A stretch of DNA of 8,100 nt from Flavobacteriaceae bacterium (GTDB lineage Bacteria > Bacteroidota > Bacteroidia > Flavobacteriales > Flavobacteriaceae), in assembly GCA_016763715.1 (NCBI GenBank), contig JAESTG010000251.1:1-8100 (forward strand). The letters run 5' to 3'. This document shows, piece by piece, positions 1-6,682 of this stretch. Numbering within the stretch: position 1 is the first letter of the stretch; each line of letters opens with the position of its first letter. The notes under the pieces are model-generated. The model searched no databases, was not told the origin of the DNA, and was given only the letters and a program-made list of their open reading frames with translations. The position numbers and the translations under genes are program-made.

Positions 1-660
1 ATGCTTACAAAGTATTTGGTTCAAAAACCCATCAATTTGATTGCCATGGAAATTGATTGGGATTCCATTGCCTACCTAAATGAAAATTACACCCAACCTA
101 ATTTGGAAGTTATTGAAGCCGATTTTTTAAAGTTCGATTTATCATTACTGTTCAATAACGCTTCCTTCGCCATTACTGGAAACTTTCCATACAATATTTC
201 TACACAAATTGTCTTTAAAACAATAGAATGGCGGGATCGCATTCCAGAATTTACTGGGATGTTTCAGAAGGAAGTTGCAAAACGTATTTGCGAAAAGAAA
301 GGCAGTAAAACCTATGGAATTTTGTCTGTGTTAACTCAAGCATTCTATGAAGCCGAGTACCTATTTACAGTTCCACCAGGAGTTTTCAATCCGCCACCAA
401 AAGTGGATAGCGGAGTGCTTCGATTGACAAGAAAAGAGGACTATTCACTTCCTTGTGACGAAAAAATGCTATTTAAAGTTGTGAAAACTGCATTTCAGCA
501 ACGTCGGAAAACCCTACGTAACAGCTTAAAATCCTTCCAACTTTCCGATAAATTAAAAGAAGATGTTATCTTTGGCCAGCGTCCAGAACAGCTTTCCGTT
601 CAGGATTTTATTGAGCTAACCCTTAAGTTGGAAGCAGATGCAATTTCAACTAACGACTGA
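1..660 (+). CDS. rsmA: 16S rRNA (adenine1518-N6/adenine1519-N6)-dimethyltransferase, 5' truncated by the window edge
   Basis: RsmA (KsgA) dimethylates two adjacent adenines in the 3' terminal helix of 16S rRNA late in 30S assembly, using S-adenosylmethionine. The visible 219 residues cover the Rossmann methyltransferase core and the C-terminal helical domain. They include the acidic residue after strand 2 (E17 in AMEID), an acidic motif at EADFLKF (39-45), the catalytic motif IV NFPYNIS (61-67), FQKEVAKRI (88-96), the proline-rich [15 protein letters not shown] segment (124-138), and [11 protein letters not shown] (167-177) followed by [10 protein letters not shown] (194-203). The ATG at position 1 is almost certainly internal. 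Family members run about 260-280 residues and start with a KKxLGQxFL region and a GxGxLT SAM-binding loop; here the sequence begins at the L-T end of that loop, so about 45-60 residues lie upstream. The last 23 bases overlap mgtE. The family assignment is secure; the true start is outside the window. Confidence 0.96.
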   Translation: MLTKYLVQKPINLIAMEIDWDSIAYLNENYTQPNLEVIEADFLKFDLSLLFNNASFAITGNFPYNISTQIVFKTIEWRDRIPEFTGMFQKEVAKRICEKKGSKTYGILSVLTQAFYEAEYLFTVPPGVFNPPPKVDSGVLRLTRKEDYSLPCDEKMLFKVVKTAFQQRRKTLRNSLKSFQLSDKLKEDVIFGQRPEQLSVQDFIELTLKLEADAISTND

Positions 661-1993
661 TTTTCTTCAGAAAATTGAGCAACTCATTGCCAAGAAGGAT
701 GGTCATGCCTTGAAAGAACTTCTTGCCGACTTCCACTTTGCCGACATTGCGGAGGTCCTCGAAGATCTAAATAGTAAGGATGCCACTTACCTCATTAAAC
801 TGTTAGAAAGCGATCTTACCAGTGAGGCTTTAATGGAGCTTGATGAAGATATTCGAGAGAAAATTCTTGATCGTCTTTCCCCTGAAGAAATTGCCGAAGA
901 GCTCTCAGAAATGGATTCCGATGATGCTGCCGATGTGGTAGCCGAATTGGACGATGAGATTCAACAACAAGTAATTGACATTATTGAAGATGAAGATCTC
1001 GCTGCCGATATTGTAGAGCTTATTAGCTATGACGAGAAGAGTGCGGGGGGATTAATGGCGAAGGAATTGGTTCAGGTAAAAGAAACTTGGACTGTGGCAG
1101 GTTGTGTGCGAGAAATGCGTAGACAAGCCAAAAATGTCACCCGTGTCCATTCCATTTATGTGACGGACAAAGAGGGAAGACTAAAGGGAAGGCTTTCTTT
1201 AAAAGATCTCTTAACGGCTTCCGAAAACGCACATATTAGTGATATCTATATTCCAAAAGTGGATTATGTAACGGTACATACAGAAGGAGATGAGGTAGCC
1301 CGTGTTATGCAAAAATATGACCTCGAAGCCATCCCAGTGATTGATGAAGATGGTCTTTTAGTAGGACGAGTTACGATTGATGATATTGTAGATTATATTA
1401 AAGACGAAGCCGAAAAAGATTATCAAATGGCAGCTGGTATCTCTCAGGATGTAGAGGCCGATGACAGTATTTTTCAACTCACAAAGGCACGATTACCTTG
1501 GCTTATTCTAGGCTTATTCGGAGGACTTGCGAGTGTATTTATATTACAGGATTTCGAACATCTTATGAACGATCCAGAGGTAAAAATGCTCTTCTTCTTT
1601 ACCCCACTCATTGCGGCGATGGCTGGAAATGTAGGTGTACAATCCAGTGCGATTATTGTACAAGGTCTGGCAAATGATATTGTGAAAGGAAGCCTTTTAA
1701 GTCGATTAATTAAGGAGGTTGGCTTAAGCTTAATCAACGGAATCGCTTTAGGTGCCTTAGTCATGCTCTTTGGTGCCATCATGGAATACTCTTTCGCATT
1801 TAGTGCAACTATTGCTATTTCCATGCTAACGGTTATCATTATTGCAGCCCTTATTGGAACATTTGTACCTATTATTCTAGACAAGAGAGGCATTGACCCA
1901 GCGATTGCTACTGGCCCATTTATTACTACTAGTAATGATATCTTCGGAATTTTCCTCTTCTTTTATATCTCTAAACTTATTCTAGGGTTTTGA
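638..1993 (+). CDS. mgtE: Magnesium transporter/channel MgtE
   Basis: MgtE is a homodimeric inner-membrane Mg2+ channel gated by cytosolic Mg2+. At 451 residues it has the usual family length. The acidic N domain covers about residues 1-125 and is rich in Asp/Glu, as expected for its Mg2+-sensing role. Two CBS domains follow: about 135-198, then from about 203, with [19 protein letters not shown] at 228-246. A connecting plug helix with [17 protein letters not shown] (261-277) leads to a five-helix membrane domain from about residue 285. The pore signatures are present: GNVGVQSS (330-337), and [14 protein letters not shown] (421-434), whose Asp434 matches the Mg2+-selecting Asp of Thermus MgtE. 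The ATG at 638 lies inside rsmA and gives a 23-bp overlap, so translation is probably coupled. There is no room for a Mg2+ riboswitch, since the start is within rsmA coding sequence. The rsmA-mgtE order is common in flavobacteria. Confidence 0.97.
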   Translation: MQFQLTTDFLQKIEQLIAKKDGHALKELLADFHFADIAEVLEDLNSKDATYLIKLLESDLTSEALMELDEDIREKILDRLSPEEIAEELSEMDSDDAADVVAELDDEIQQQVIDIIEDEDLAADIVELISYDEKSAGGLMAKELVQVKETWTVAGCVREMRRQAKNVTRVHSIYVTDKEGRLKGRLSLKDLLTASENAHISDIYIPKVDYVTVHTEGDEVARVMQKYDLEAIPVIDEDGLLVGRVTIDDIVDYIKDEAEKDYQMAAGISQDVEADDSIFQLTKARLPWLILGLFGGLASVFILQDFEHLMNDPEVKMLFFFTPLIAAMAGNVGVQSSAIIVQGLANDIVKGSLLSRLIKEVGLSLINGIALGALVMLFGAIMEYSFAFSATIAISMLTVIIIAALIGTFVPIILDKRGIDPAIATGPFITTSNDIFGIFLFFYISKLILGF

Positions 1994-2382
1994 GTGCCGA
2001 AGTCTTTATTAAACAATTTACGGTTACTTCCGAAGCAATTGATGTTCGCGGACATGTAAATAATTTAGCATATTTAGAATGGTGTCTTGAAGTGGCCGAA
2101 AAACATTGGGAGCAAAAAGCAACTCCTTTAATGCGGACTAATTATGTCTGGTATGTCCTACATCATTCGATTGACTATAAAGCATCGGCTTTTGAAGGTG
2201 ATGAGCTTGAAATACACACCTGGATAAATTCAAACGAAGGGGTTAAAAGTGAACGAAACTATAAGATATTCAGAATAAAAGATAAGCAAACACTCGTAGA
2301 AGCAAAAACGATTTGGTGTATGCTCAACGCAAAGACCAAACGACCCACTAAAATTACTGAAGAAATTCGTACTTTGTTTTAA
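1990..2382 (+). CDS. Acyl-CoA/acyl-ACP thioesterase-like hotdog-fold protein (TTG start)
   Basis: This 130-residue protein fits the single-hotdog thioesterase family (4-hydroxybenzoyl-CoA thioesterase/FatA-like), whose members hydrolyse acyl-CoA or acyl-ACP thioesters in the cytoplasm. The diagnostic motif is D18-V-R-G-H22-V-N-N-x-x-Y28-L-E-W31, where the Asp and the HVNN segment form the active-site region. The second half (SFEGDEL-like turn, then SERNYKIFR) fits the remaining hotdog strands. The start must be non-ATG: the first Met codon after the mgtE stop is residue 48, past the active-site motif, and an in-frame TAA lies at 1972-1974. TTG at 1990 is the only standard start between that stop and the motif, and it overlaps the mgtE stop in a TTGA arrangement. 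The substrate cannot be inferred. Coupling to mgtE is probably a compact-genome effect rather than a functional link. Confidence 0.88.
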   Translation: MSAEVFIKQFTVTSEAIDVRGHVNNLAYLEWCLEVAEKHWEQKATPLMRTNYVWYVLHHSIDYKASAFEGDELEIHTWINSNEGVKSERNYKIFRIKDKQTLVEAKTIWCMLNAKTKRPTKITEEIRTLF

Positions 2383-2462
2383 AATAAGACAAAACATGAG
2401 ATTGGGAAACCCATTTTATATCAAAAAAAGTACATCCCAATAATAAGCAATATTTATACCCT

Positions 2463-2762
2463 ATGAACCCTATAAATATCAAAGAGAAATTTGAGAAATT
2501 CAGTAAACATTGGCACCCACACCAAATTGCGATTGTGGATGACATGCAGGTGATACTGGCCAAAATCTCTGGTGAATTTGTGTGGCATAGTCATGACGAA
2601 GAGGATGAGCTTTTTTATGTTCAGAAAGGCACTTTAGAGATGCACTTTCGCGACCGAATGGAAATAGTAAACGAAGGTGAAATTATCGTTGTGCCAAAAG
2701 GCGTAGCGCATTGTCCCAAGACGAAAGATGGGGAAGTAGTACAATTGCTTCTTTTTGAATAA
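2463..2762 (+). CDS. Small single-domain cupin protein
   Basis: This is a 99-residue protein formed almost entirely of one cupin (double-stranded beta-helix) domain. Both cupin motifs are visible. The first has G37, H42-S-H44, E49 and G56. The second has EGEIIVVPKGVAH (71-83), with the Pro-Lys-Gly turn and H83. H42, H44, E49 and H83 would form the usual four-ligand metal site, so it should bind a divalent metal such as Fe, Mn, Ni or Zn. The family includes isomerases, dioxygenases and non-enzymatic ligand binders, and nothing here picks among them. The N-terminal 35 residues are charged and hydrophilic apart from one strand-like stretch. It is separated from the thioesterase by 80 bp and from the dehydrogenase by 68 bp, with no terminator seen in either gap, so it is probably cotranscribed. 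Confidence 0.88.
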   Translation: MNPINIKEKFEKFSKHWHPHQIAIVDDMQVILAKISGEFVWHSHDEEDELFYVQKGTLEMHFRDRMEIVNEGEIIVVPKGVAHCPKTKDGEVVQLLLFE

Positions 2763-2830
2763 CTCTCGACCGCACACACTGGAAAAGTGATCCATGAAAA
2801 AACACAATCCGAATACCCAAAAATCTAGTT

Positions 2831-3769
2831 TTGAAAATCCTTCATTTAGATAATAACCACCCCCTACTTCGTGAACAGCTATCCAAAGCTGGCTTTTCGA
2901 ACGAAGAGAATTACACCTCATCAAAAGCAGAAATTGAAAAAATCATATCCAACTATGACGGAATTGTAATTCGTAGTCGCTTTAAAATTGATAGGCAATT
3001 TTTGGATGCAGCAACTCAATTAAAATTTATTGCGCGAGTGGGTGCTGGCTTAGAAAGTATTGATATTCCGTATGCAAAAAGCAAAAACATTCAACTGTTC
3101 TCTGCTCCTGAAGGCAACCGAAATGCTGTTGGTGAGCATGCTCTTGGAATGTTACTTTCTCTCTTCAATCACCTCAACAGAGCTGACCGTGAGATAAGAT
3201 CAGGTCAATGGAATAGAGAGCCCAACAGAGGTGTCGAACTAGAAGGTAAAACCGTAGGCATTATTGGGTACGGCAATATGGGCAAAGCATTTGCGAAAAA
3301 ATTAAAAGGTTTCAATTGCACGGTCTTTTGCTATGACATTAAAGACGGCGTAGGCAATAAAAATGGGACGCAAGTATCTTTACGCACCCTTCAAGAAATG
3401 TCGGATGTAGTGAGCTTGCATACGCCTTGGACACCTTTGACAGATAAAATAGTGAATGCCGACTTTATTGAACAATTTAAAAAACCTTTTTGGCTACTTA
3501 ATACTGCTCGTGGCAAAGGCGTAGTAACTGCCGATCTGGTTTCCGCCTTGAAAAGCGGGAAAATCCTAGGTGCTGGATTAGACGTTCTTGAATACGAAAA
3601 ATTGTCTTTTGAATCTCTTTTTAATTCCGAAGAACTTCCAAAACCGCTCCAAGAGCTTCTTGAATTTGACAATGTGATCCTCAGTCCACATGTTGCAGGC
3701 TGGACGGTGGAGAGCAAACAAAAATTAGCGCAAACCATCGTCGAAAAGATTTTAGCCGAATTTCCCTAA
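2831..3769 (+). CDS. NAD-dependent D-2-hydroxyacid dehydrogenase, phosphoglycerate-dehydrogenase-like (TTG start)
   Basis: A cytoplasmic oxidoreductase of the D-isomer-specific 2-hydroxyacid dehydrogenase family, 312 residues long. The nucleotide-binding loop is GYGNMG (146-151), and D169 at the end of the next strand favours NAD over NADP. The catalytic set is complete: R227 in NTARGKG, E256 five residues after D251 in the LDVLEYE segment, and H287 in SPHVAGWT. The N-terminal substrate domain contains ARVGAGLESID (68-78) and PEGNRNAVGEHALGML (93-108). There is no C-terminal ACT domain, so this is not a serine-feedback-regulated PGDH. Homologues are often annotated as phosphoglycerate dehydrogenase, but the substrate is not proven. 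TTG at 2831 is chosen because it places KILHLD, the first beta strand, right after the start and no in-frame ATG exists upstream. The gene ends 8 bp before the HTH gene. Confidence 0.92.
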   Translation: MKILHLDNNHPLLREQLSKAGFSNEENYTSSKAEIEKIISNYDGIVIRSRFKIDRQFLDAATQLKFIARVGAGLESIDIPYAKSKNIQLFSAPEGNRNAVGEHALGMLLSLFNHLNRADREIRSGQWNREPNRGVELEGKTVGIIGYGNMGKAFAKKLKGFNCTVFCYDIKDGVGNKNGTQVSLRTLQEMSDVVSLHTPWTPLTDKIVNADFIEQFKKPFWLLNTARGKGVVTADLVSALKSGKILGAGLDVLEYEKLSFESLFNSEELPKPLQELLEFDNVILSPHVAGWTVESKQKLAQTIVEKILAEFP

Positions 3770-3777
3770 ATTGAAGC

Positions 3778-4197
3778 GTGAAAAAAACGATTCTTGTTTT
3801 TAGTGCCTTGATTATTGCATTGCTAGTCTTGTTTCAATTGAGCAAATATTCAGTGACTTCCGGAAGTTGGCAAATTGAATTTGTAATTGCGGGCATAGCT
3901 GTTGTCTTCTTTGTTATTGGAATTTATATGAACAAGAAAAGTCTACAAAAAGAAATACCCAATAGCCTCACGAATACCATTGATGAAGAAAAAATTATTG
4001 CGTTGGGGATTAGCAAACGTGAATATGAAATTCTTGGCAAAATTTACGAGGGCCTTTCCAATAAAGAAATAGCCGAGCAACTTTTCGTTTCAGAAAGCAC
4101 CGTAAAAACTCATGTTTCGAACCTCTTTGTAAAGTTAGATGCCAAACGAAGAACTCAGGCCATTCAAAAGGCAAAGGAACACCAAATTATCATCTAA
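3778..4197 (+). CDS. Membrane-anchored LuxR/GerE-type HTH transcriptional regulator (GTG start)
   Basis: This 139-residue protein has two hydrophobic helices (about 4-22 and 33-51), a short linker, and a C-terminal LuxR/GerE-type winged HTH (about 76-135). The HTH has the signature LGISKREYEIL, then GLSNKEIAEQLFVSESTVKTHVSNLF (positions 92-117), where the recognition helix is SESTVKTHVSNLF. There is no receiver, PAS or other recognisable sensor domain, so the DNA-binding domain appears tethered to the inner membrane by a helical hairpin with both ends in the cytoplasm. The GTG start follows an in-frame TGA at 3772-3774, and the next Met is residue 51, after both membrane helices. It lies 8 bp behind the dehydrogenase gene and upstream of the DUF4199 gene. 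The HTH call is strong; target genes and signal are unknown. Confidence 0.88.
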   Translation: MKKTILVFSALIIALLVLFQLSKYSVTSGSWQIEFVIAGIAVVFFVIGIYMNKKSLQKEIPNSLTNTIDEEKIIALGISKREYEILGKIYEGLSNKEIAEQLFVSESTVKTHVSNLFVKLDAKRRTQAIQKAKEHQIII

Positions 4198-4244
4198 GAG
4201 GAAGGTAATTTCTCTAATTACAGTGATTTCGTACTTTAGTATGA

Positions 4245-4274
4245 GTGTTATTATAACTCTCTAAGATATTTTTG
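4245..4274 (+). promoter_or_regulatory. Candidate Bacteroidota-type promoter for the DUF4199 cluster
   Basis: The spacer contains TATTTTTG at 4267-4274, an exact match to the Bacteroidota -7 consensus TAnnTTTG. About 16 bases upstream is GTTA (4247-4250), an imperfect match to the TTG-type -33 element. Transcription would begin near 4280 and leave a leader of about 70 nt before the ATG at 4351. An 11-bp palindrome, GTTATTATAAC (4247-4257), overlaps the -33 region and could be an operator. AT-rich DNA gives chance matches to TAnnTTTG, so this is only a candidate. Confidence 0.33.
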
Positions 4275-4350
4275 AGTTCAGAAATTGTTCTCAAGTGTTC
4301 AACTTTTATGACAAATTTTTTAATTAGAGATACTAACTCAAACCAAAAGC

Positions 4351-4806
4351 ATGAAACCCACAATTACTAAATACGGATTATTTGCACTACTTACCGCTGC
4401 AGTTTTATTCCTCGCCTCCTTAGTATTAGGCAATGAATTAAGTTATAAGAGTCAAGAAATTATAGGTTATACCAGTATTATAATATCCTTATCTTTTGTT
4501 TTCTTCGGAATTAAACACTTTCGAGACAAAGAGAATGGTGGACAGATCACCTTTAGAAAAGCCTTTATCATTGGAATTTTCATAAGTCTGTTTGCGGCCC
4601 TTGGCTTCGCCATTATTGATTATTTATACACCGCAGTTATTAACCCCGATTTCATGGCCGAATTCGCAGCTAACATAAAAGAAAATGGGGGAGAAATGAC
4701 CGAAACATATACAAGTACATCTCTGGCTCTATTCATATTTTCGATAGTACTCGTAATTGGGTTCATAGTGACTTTACTTTCGGCATTCATTCTACAACGC
4801 AAATAA
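4351..4806 (+). CDS. DUF4199 family integral membrane protein
   Basis: This 151-residue inner-membrane protein has four predicted helices at about 8-27, 37-54, 70-93 and 125-147. The layout is typical of DUF4199 proteins, which are widespread in Bacteroidota and have no known function. Family-like features are the GIKHFRDKENGGQITFRKAF segment between helices 2 and 3 (positions 53-72) and an extracytoplasmic or loop region between helices 3 and 4 containing NPDFMAEFAANIKENGG (98-114). The ATG at 4351 follows a 153-bp spacer with a candidate promoter. The stop is 8 bp before the first DUF1801 gene, so the gene is probably first in a cluster running to 6083. It follows a membrane-tethered HTH gene, but no direct link is shown by the sequence. 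Confidence 0.85.
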   Translation: MKPTITKYGLFALLTAAVLFLASLVLGNELSYKSQEIIGYTSIIISLSFVFFGIKHFRDKENGGQITFRKAFIIGIFISLFAALGFAIIDYLYTAVINPDFMAEFAANIKENGGEMTETYTSTSLALFIFSIVLVIGFIVTLLSAFILQRK

Positions 4807-4814
4807 TTATCTAC

Positions 4815-5270
4815 ATGCAATACGAAGCAAACACCCCCGAAGACTATATCAAACAGCTTCCGGAAGACCGAAAAAGCCCCGTAGGTTCTTTAAGAAGAAC
4901 CATTTTAGATAACCTTCCTGTTGGTTTTGAAGAAGGCATTCATTATAAAATGCTAGGCTATTATGTTCCCTTATCGGCTTATCCCGATGGGTATCACTGT
5001 AATCCCAAATTACCCGTCCCCTTTATGAATGTAGCGTCACAAAAGAATTTTATAGCGCTCTATCACATGGGTCTTTATGCCAAAAAAGAGCTGTTAGATT
5101 GGTTTGTAGCAGAATATCCCAAGCACAGTAAATACAAATTGGATATGGGGAAAAGCTGTATCCGATTTAAAAAAGTAGATTCCATTCCTCATAAGCTCAT
5201 TGGCGAACTAGTACGTAAAATGTCTATGGAAGAATGGCTAGAAATTTATGAAACTAACATCAAAAAGTAA
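4815..5270 (+). CDS. DUF1801 domain protein, first of two in tandem
   Basis: A soluble 151-residue protein of the DUF1801 (YdhG/YdeI-like) family. Characteristic segments are RRTILDNLPVGFEEGIHYKM (27-46), the aromatic loop YKMLGYYVPLSAYP (44-57), the strand ASQKNFIALYHMGLY (74-88) and the closing DMGKSCIRFKKVDSIP (110-125), followed by a C-terminal amphipathic helix. No signal peptide or membrane segment is present. The family is mostly uncharacterised. The Bacillus subtilis relative YdhG (Fra) has a frataxin-like fold and has been linked to iron delivery, but I see nothing that lets that role be transferred here. The ATG at 4815 follows the DUF4199 stop by 8 bp, and the stop overlaps the next start. 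Confidence 0.86.
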   Translation: MQYEANTPEDYIKQLPEDRKSPVGSLRRTILDNLPVGFEEGIHYKMLGYYVPLSAYPDGYHCNPKLPVPFMNVASQKNFIALYHMGLYAKKELLDWFVAEYPKHSKYKLDMGKSCIRFKKVDSIPHKLIGELVRKMSMEEWLEIYETNIKK

Positions 5271-5680
5271 TGGCATACGAAATCCAAACAAAGGAAAACG
5301 ACGGTAACGTTCAACAGTTTTTAGAGGTATTCAAAGATGAAAATCGATATCCCGATTTGTTGCAAATTTTAGAGATAATGCAATCTGTTTCAGGTTGTGT
5401 TCCCAAAATGTGGGGAAAAGACATTGTAGGGTTCGACTCGTATCATTACAAAGGAAAATCGGCGGAAGGTGAATGGTTTTGTATTGGTTTCTCTCCCCGA
5501 AAACAGAACATTTCCTTATATATTATCTCAGGTTTTGAAAAGGAAACTGAGTTACTATCCCGATTAGGGAAATACAAAAATAGTAAGTCCTGTTTGTATG
5601 TGAAACGTCTATCTGATATTGACGTTGGCATTTTTGAAGAATTTCTTCGGAAGTCTATGGAGGTGATGAAAAAATGGTAA
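5270..5680 (+). CDS. DUF1801 domain protein, second of two in tandem
   Basis: A soluble 136-residue protein, also of the DUF1801 family but clearly divergent from its upstream neighbour. Its signature regions are VPKMWGKDIVGFDSYHYKGK (44-63), GFSPRKQNISLYIISGF (73-89) and LGKYKNSKSCLYVKRLSDID (99-118). The last resembles the GKSCIRFKKVDSI segment of the first protein, so both end with the same KSC-[IL]-[RY]-[FV]-K-[KR] strand. The two differ strongly elsewhere, which argues against recent duplication. The start ATG shares one base with the previous stop (TAATG at 5268-5272), pointing to translational coupling. The function is unknown. The stop is 16 bp before the VOC gene. Confidence 0.88.
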   Translation: MAYEIQTKENDGNVQQFLEVFKDENRYPDLLQILEIMQSVSGCVPKMWGKDIVGFDSYHYKGKSAEGEWFCIGFSPRKQNISLYIISGFEKETELLSRLGKYKNSKSCLYVKRLSDIDVGIFEEFLRKSMEVMKKW

Positions 5681-5696
5681 TATTTAAAATCTAATT

Positions 5697-6083
5697 ATGA
5701 AAAATAGAGTTACAGGATTGGGAGGTTTTTTCTTTAAAACCAAGGATCCAGACAAAGTTAAGAGTTGGTATAAAAATCACTTGGGACTTAATACAGATGA
5801 CCATGGATGCACTTTTCAATGGAAGGACGATGAAGGCAATAAATGCACTACTCAATGGAGTCCTTTCAAGGAAGACACCACCTACTTTAAACCAAGCGAG
5901 AAACAATTTATGATGAATTTTCGAGTGGAAAACTTGGTGGAGTTACTCAAAGTATTGAAAGAAGAAGGTGTGACTATCGTAGGAAAAATGGAAGAATACG
6001 ACTATGGTAAATTTGGTTGGATCCTCGATCCTGAAGGCAATAAAATTGAACTTCGGGAACCAATTGACAGCGCTTTTCTATAA
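5697..6083 (+). CDS. VOC (glyoxalase/bleomycin resistance/dioxygenase) superfamily protein
   Basis: A 128-residue cytoplasmic protein with two beta-alpha-beta-beta-beta modules typical of the vicinal oxygen chelate fold. Module 1 runs from GLGGFFFKTKDPDKVKSWYK (7-26) to about residue 55. Module 2 starts at MMNFRVENLVELLKVLKE (72-89) and ends with the hallmark FGWILDPEGNKIELREP (106-122), where E118 is the expected metal ligand. The first-module metal position normally filled by His or Glu near the N-terminus is not obvious, since the GLGGFFFK segment has none, so enzymatic activity is uncertain. VOC members include glyoxalase I, thiol transferases and dioxygenases; substrate cannot be assigned. 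It is the last gene of the cluster that starts at 4351. Confidence 0.88.
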   Translation: MKNRVTGLGGFFFKTKDPDKVKSWYKNHLGLNTDDHGCTFQWKDDEGNKCTTQWSPFKEDTTYFKPSEKQFMMNFRVENLVELLKVLKEEGVTIVGKMEEYDYGKFGWILDPEGNKIELREPIDSAFL

Positions 6084-6175
6084 GAATTTTCTTTCTTTAA
6101 AGTATATGAATTCCAGTAGAATAGATATCAAAAAAAATTCCTATTTTTATGATTCAACTAAAATTAAAATAAATT

Positions 6176-6610
6176 ATGTCCGAAGAAAACACTAATGAAG
6201 AAAATGATAGCCTGAAAGACAAGGTGAATGACGCAGGTGAAAATGCAGAAAACACGGCTGAAAGTACTGCAGAAACTATCAAAGAAGAAGCTAAGGACAC
6301 TATCGACCAGATGAAGGAAGGCTGGAATGAGGCCACCAAAAGTGGTGAAAACAAAAAATTAATGGCAGGAATCCTAGCTATTATAGTAGGTGGATTTGGT
6401 GTTCACAAATTTATTTTAGGTTATAACAAAGAAGGATTTATTCTTTTAGGTACTTTGATTATTTCAATACCACTTATGTGTATTATCATTGGGGCTTTTA
6501 CCATGTATATACCTATAATTATCGGAATTATTGAAGGAATTATATACCTAACCAAAAGTGATGAAGAGTTCTATCAAACCTACCAAGTAGGTAAGAAACC
6601 TTGGTTCTAA
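6176..6610 (+). CDS. TM2 domain membrane protein with long charged N-terminal extension
   Basis: This 144-residue protein has two parts. Residues 1-60 are highly charged, lack hydrophobic segments and contain loose repeats rich in Glu, Lys, Ala and Asn (for example SLKDKVNDAGENAENTAEST, 12-31). They probably form an amphipathic or flexible helix on the cytoplasmic side. Residues 60-135 are a TM2 domain: KKLMAGILAIIVGGFGVHKF at 60-79, with the family hallmark GGFGVHKFILGY (72-83) joining the first helix to the next segment, and a second hydrophobic block at 87-126. TM2 proteins are small membrane proteins of unclear bacterial function. A 92-bp AT-rich spacer separates it from the VOC gene, and a strong terminator follows directly, so it is probably transcribed alone or as the end of the upstream unit. 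Confidence 0.88.
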   Translation: MSEENTNEENDSLKDKVNDAGENAENTAESTAETIKEEAKDTIDQMKEGWNEATKSGENKKLMAGILAIIVGGFGVHKFILGYNKEGFILLGTLIISIPLMCIIIGAFTMYIPIIIGIIEGIIYLTKSDEEFYQTYQVGKKPWF

Positions 6611-6616
6611 AATTAG

Positions 6617-6652
6617 AAGCTTTCGGAATAAAACATTCCGAAAGCTTTTTTT
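6617..6652 (+). terminator. Rho-independent terminator after the TM2 gene
   Basis: A perfect 13-bp stem has its left arm AAGCTTTCGGAAT at 6617-6629 and its right arm ATTCCGAAAGCTT at 6635-6647. The loop is the 5 bases AAAAC, and the right arm runs into seven T residues (6646-6652). It begins 6 bp after the TM2 stop codon and separates that gene from the ars operon. Confidence 0.93.
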
Positions 6653-6662
6653 ATGTTATTTA

Positions 6663-6682
6663 ATATCGTAATATTGCGATAT
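6663..6682. promoter_or_regulatory. Near-perfect 20-bp palindrome, likely ArsR operator
   Basis: The arms ATATCG (6663-6668) and CGATAT (6677-6682) are exact inverted repeats. The centre AATATT (6670-6675) is itself palindromic, so 9 of 10 base pairs match and only positions 6669/6676 differ. It lies 33 bp upstream of the arsR start, in the only promoter-sized gap before the operon, as expected for autorepression by a dimeric ArsR/SmtB repressor. A TTG at 6674-6676 within it could serve as a -33 element, but the nearest -7-like match (TACTTTTT, 6691-6698) is only 14 bp away, closer than usual, so the promoter itself is not resolved. Confidence 0.7.

Noticed and set aside
1474..1893. Long minus-strand ORF inside mgtE
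   Set aside because: It lies wholly opposite the conserved MgtE membrane domain and its translation shows no recognisable domain; it is a shadow of the real gene.
2400..2415. Small hairpin TGGG-AAA-CCCA followed by TTTTA, after the thioesterase gene
   Set aside because: A four-base-pair stem is too weak to call a terminator.
2794..2853. Short ATG-started ORF (19 codons) overlapping the dehydrogenase start
   Set aside because: It is out of frame with the dehydrogenase and has no regulatory leader signature; the TTG at 2831 explains the conserved N-terminus better.
3391..3738. Minus-strand ORF opposite the dehydrogenase
   Set aside because: It overlaps the catalytic part of a clearly conserved enzyme and has no family features.
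4205..4221. Inverted repeat GTAATT-TCTCT-AATTAC after the HTH gene
   Set aside because: The stem is 6 AT-rich bp with no following T-run, so it is not a convincing intrinsic terminator.
6084..6175. TATTTTTA (6142-6149) as a promoter for the TM2 gene
   Set aside because: It misses the final G of the -7 consensus and has no TTG at a suitable distance upstream, so it cannot be told from AT-rich background.
6004..6195. Plus-strand ORF overlapping the VOC 3' end and TM2 start
   Set aside because: It is in an alternative frame of the VOC gene, low-complexity at its end, and has no homology-like features.
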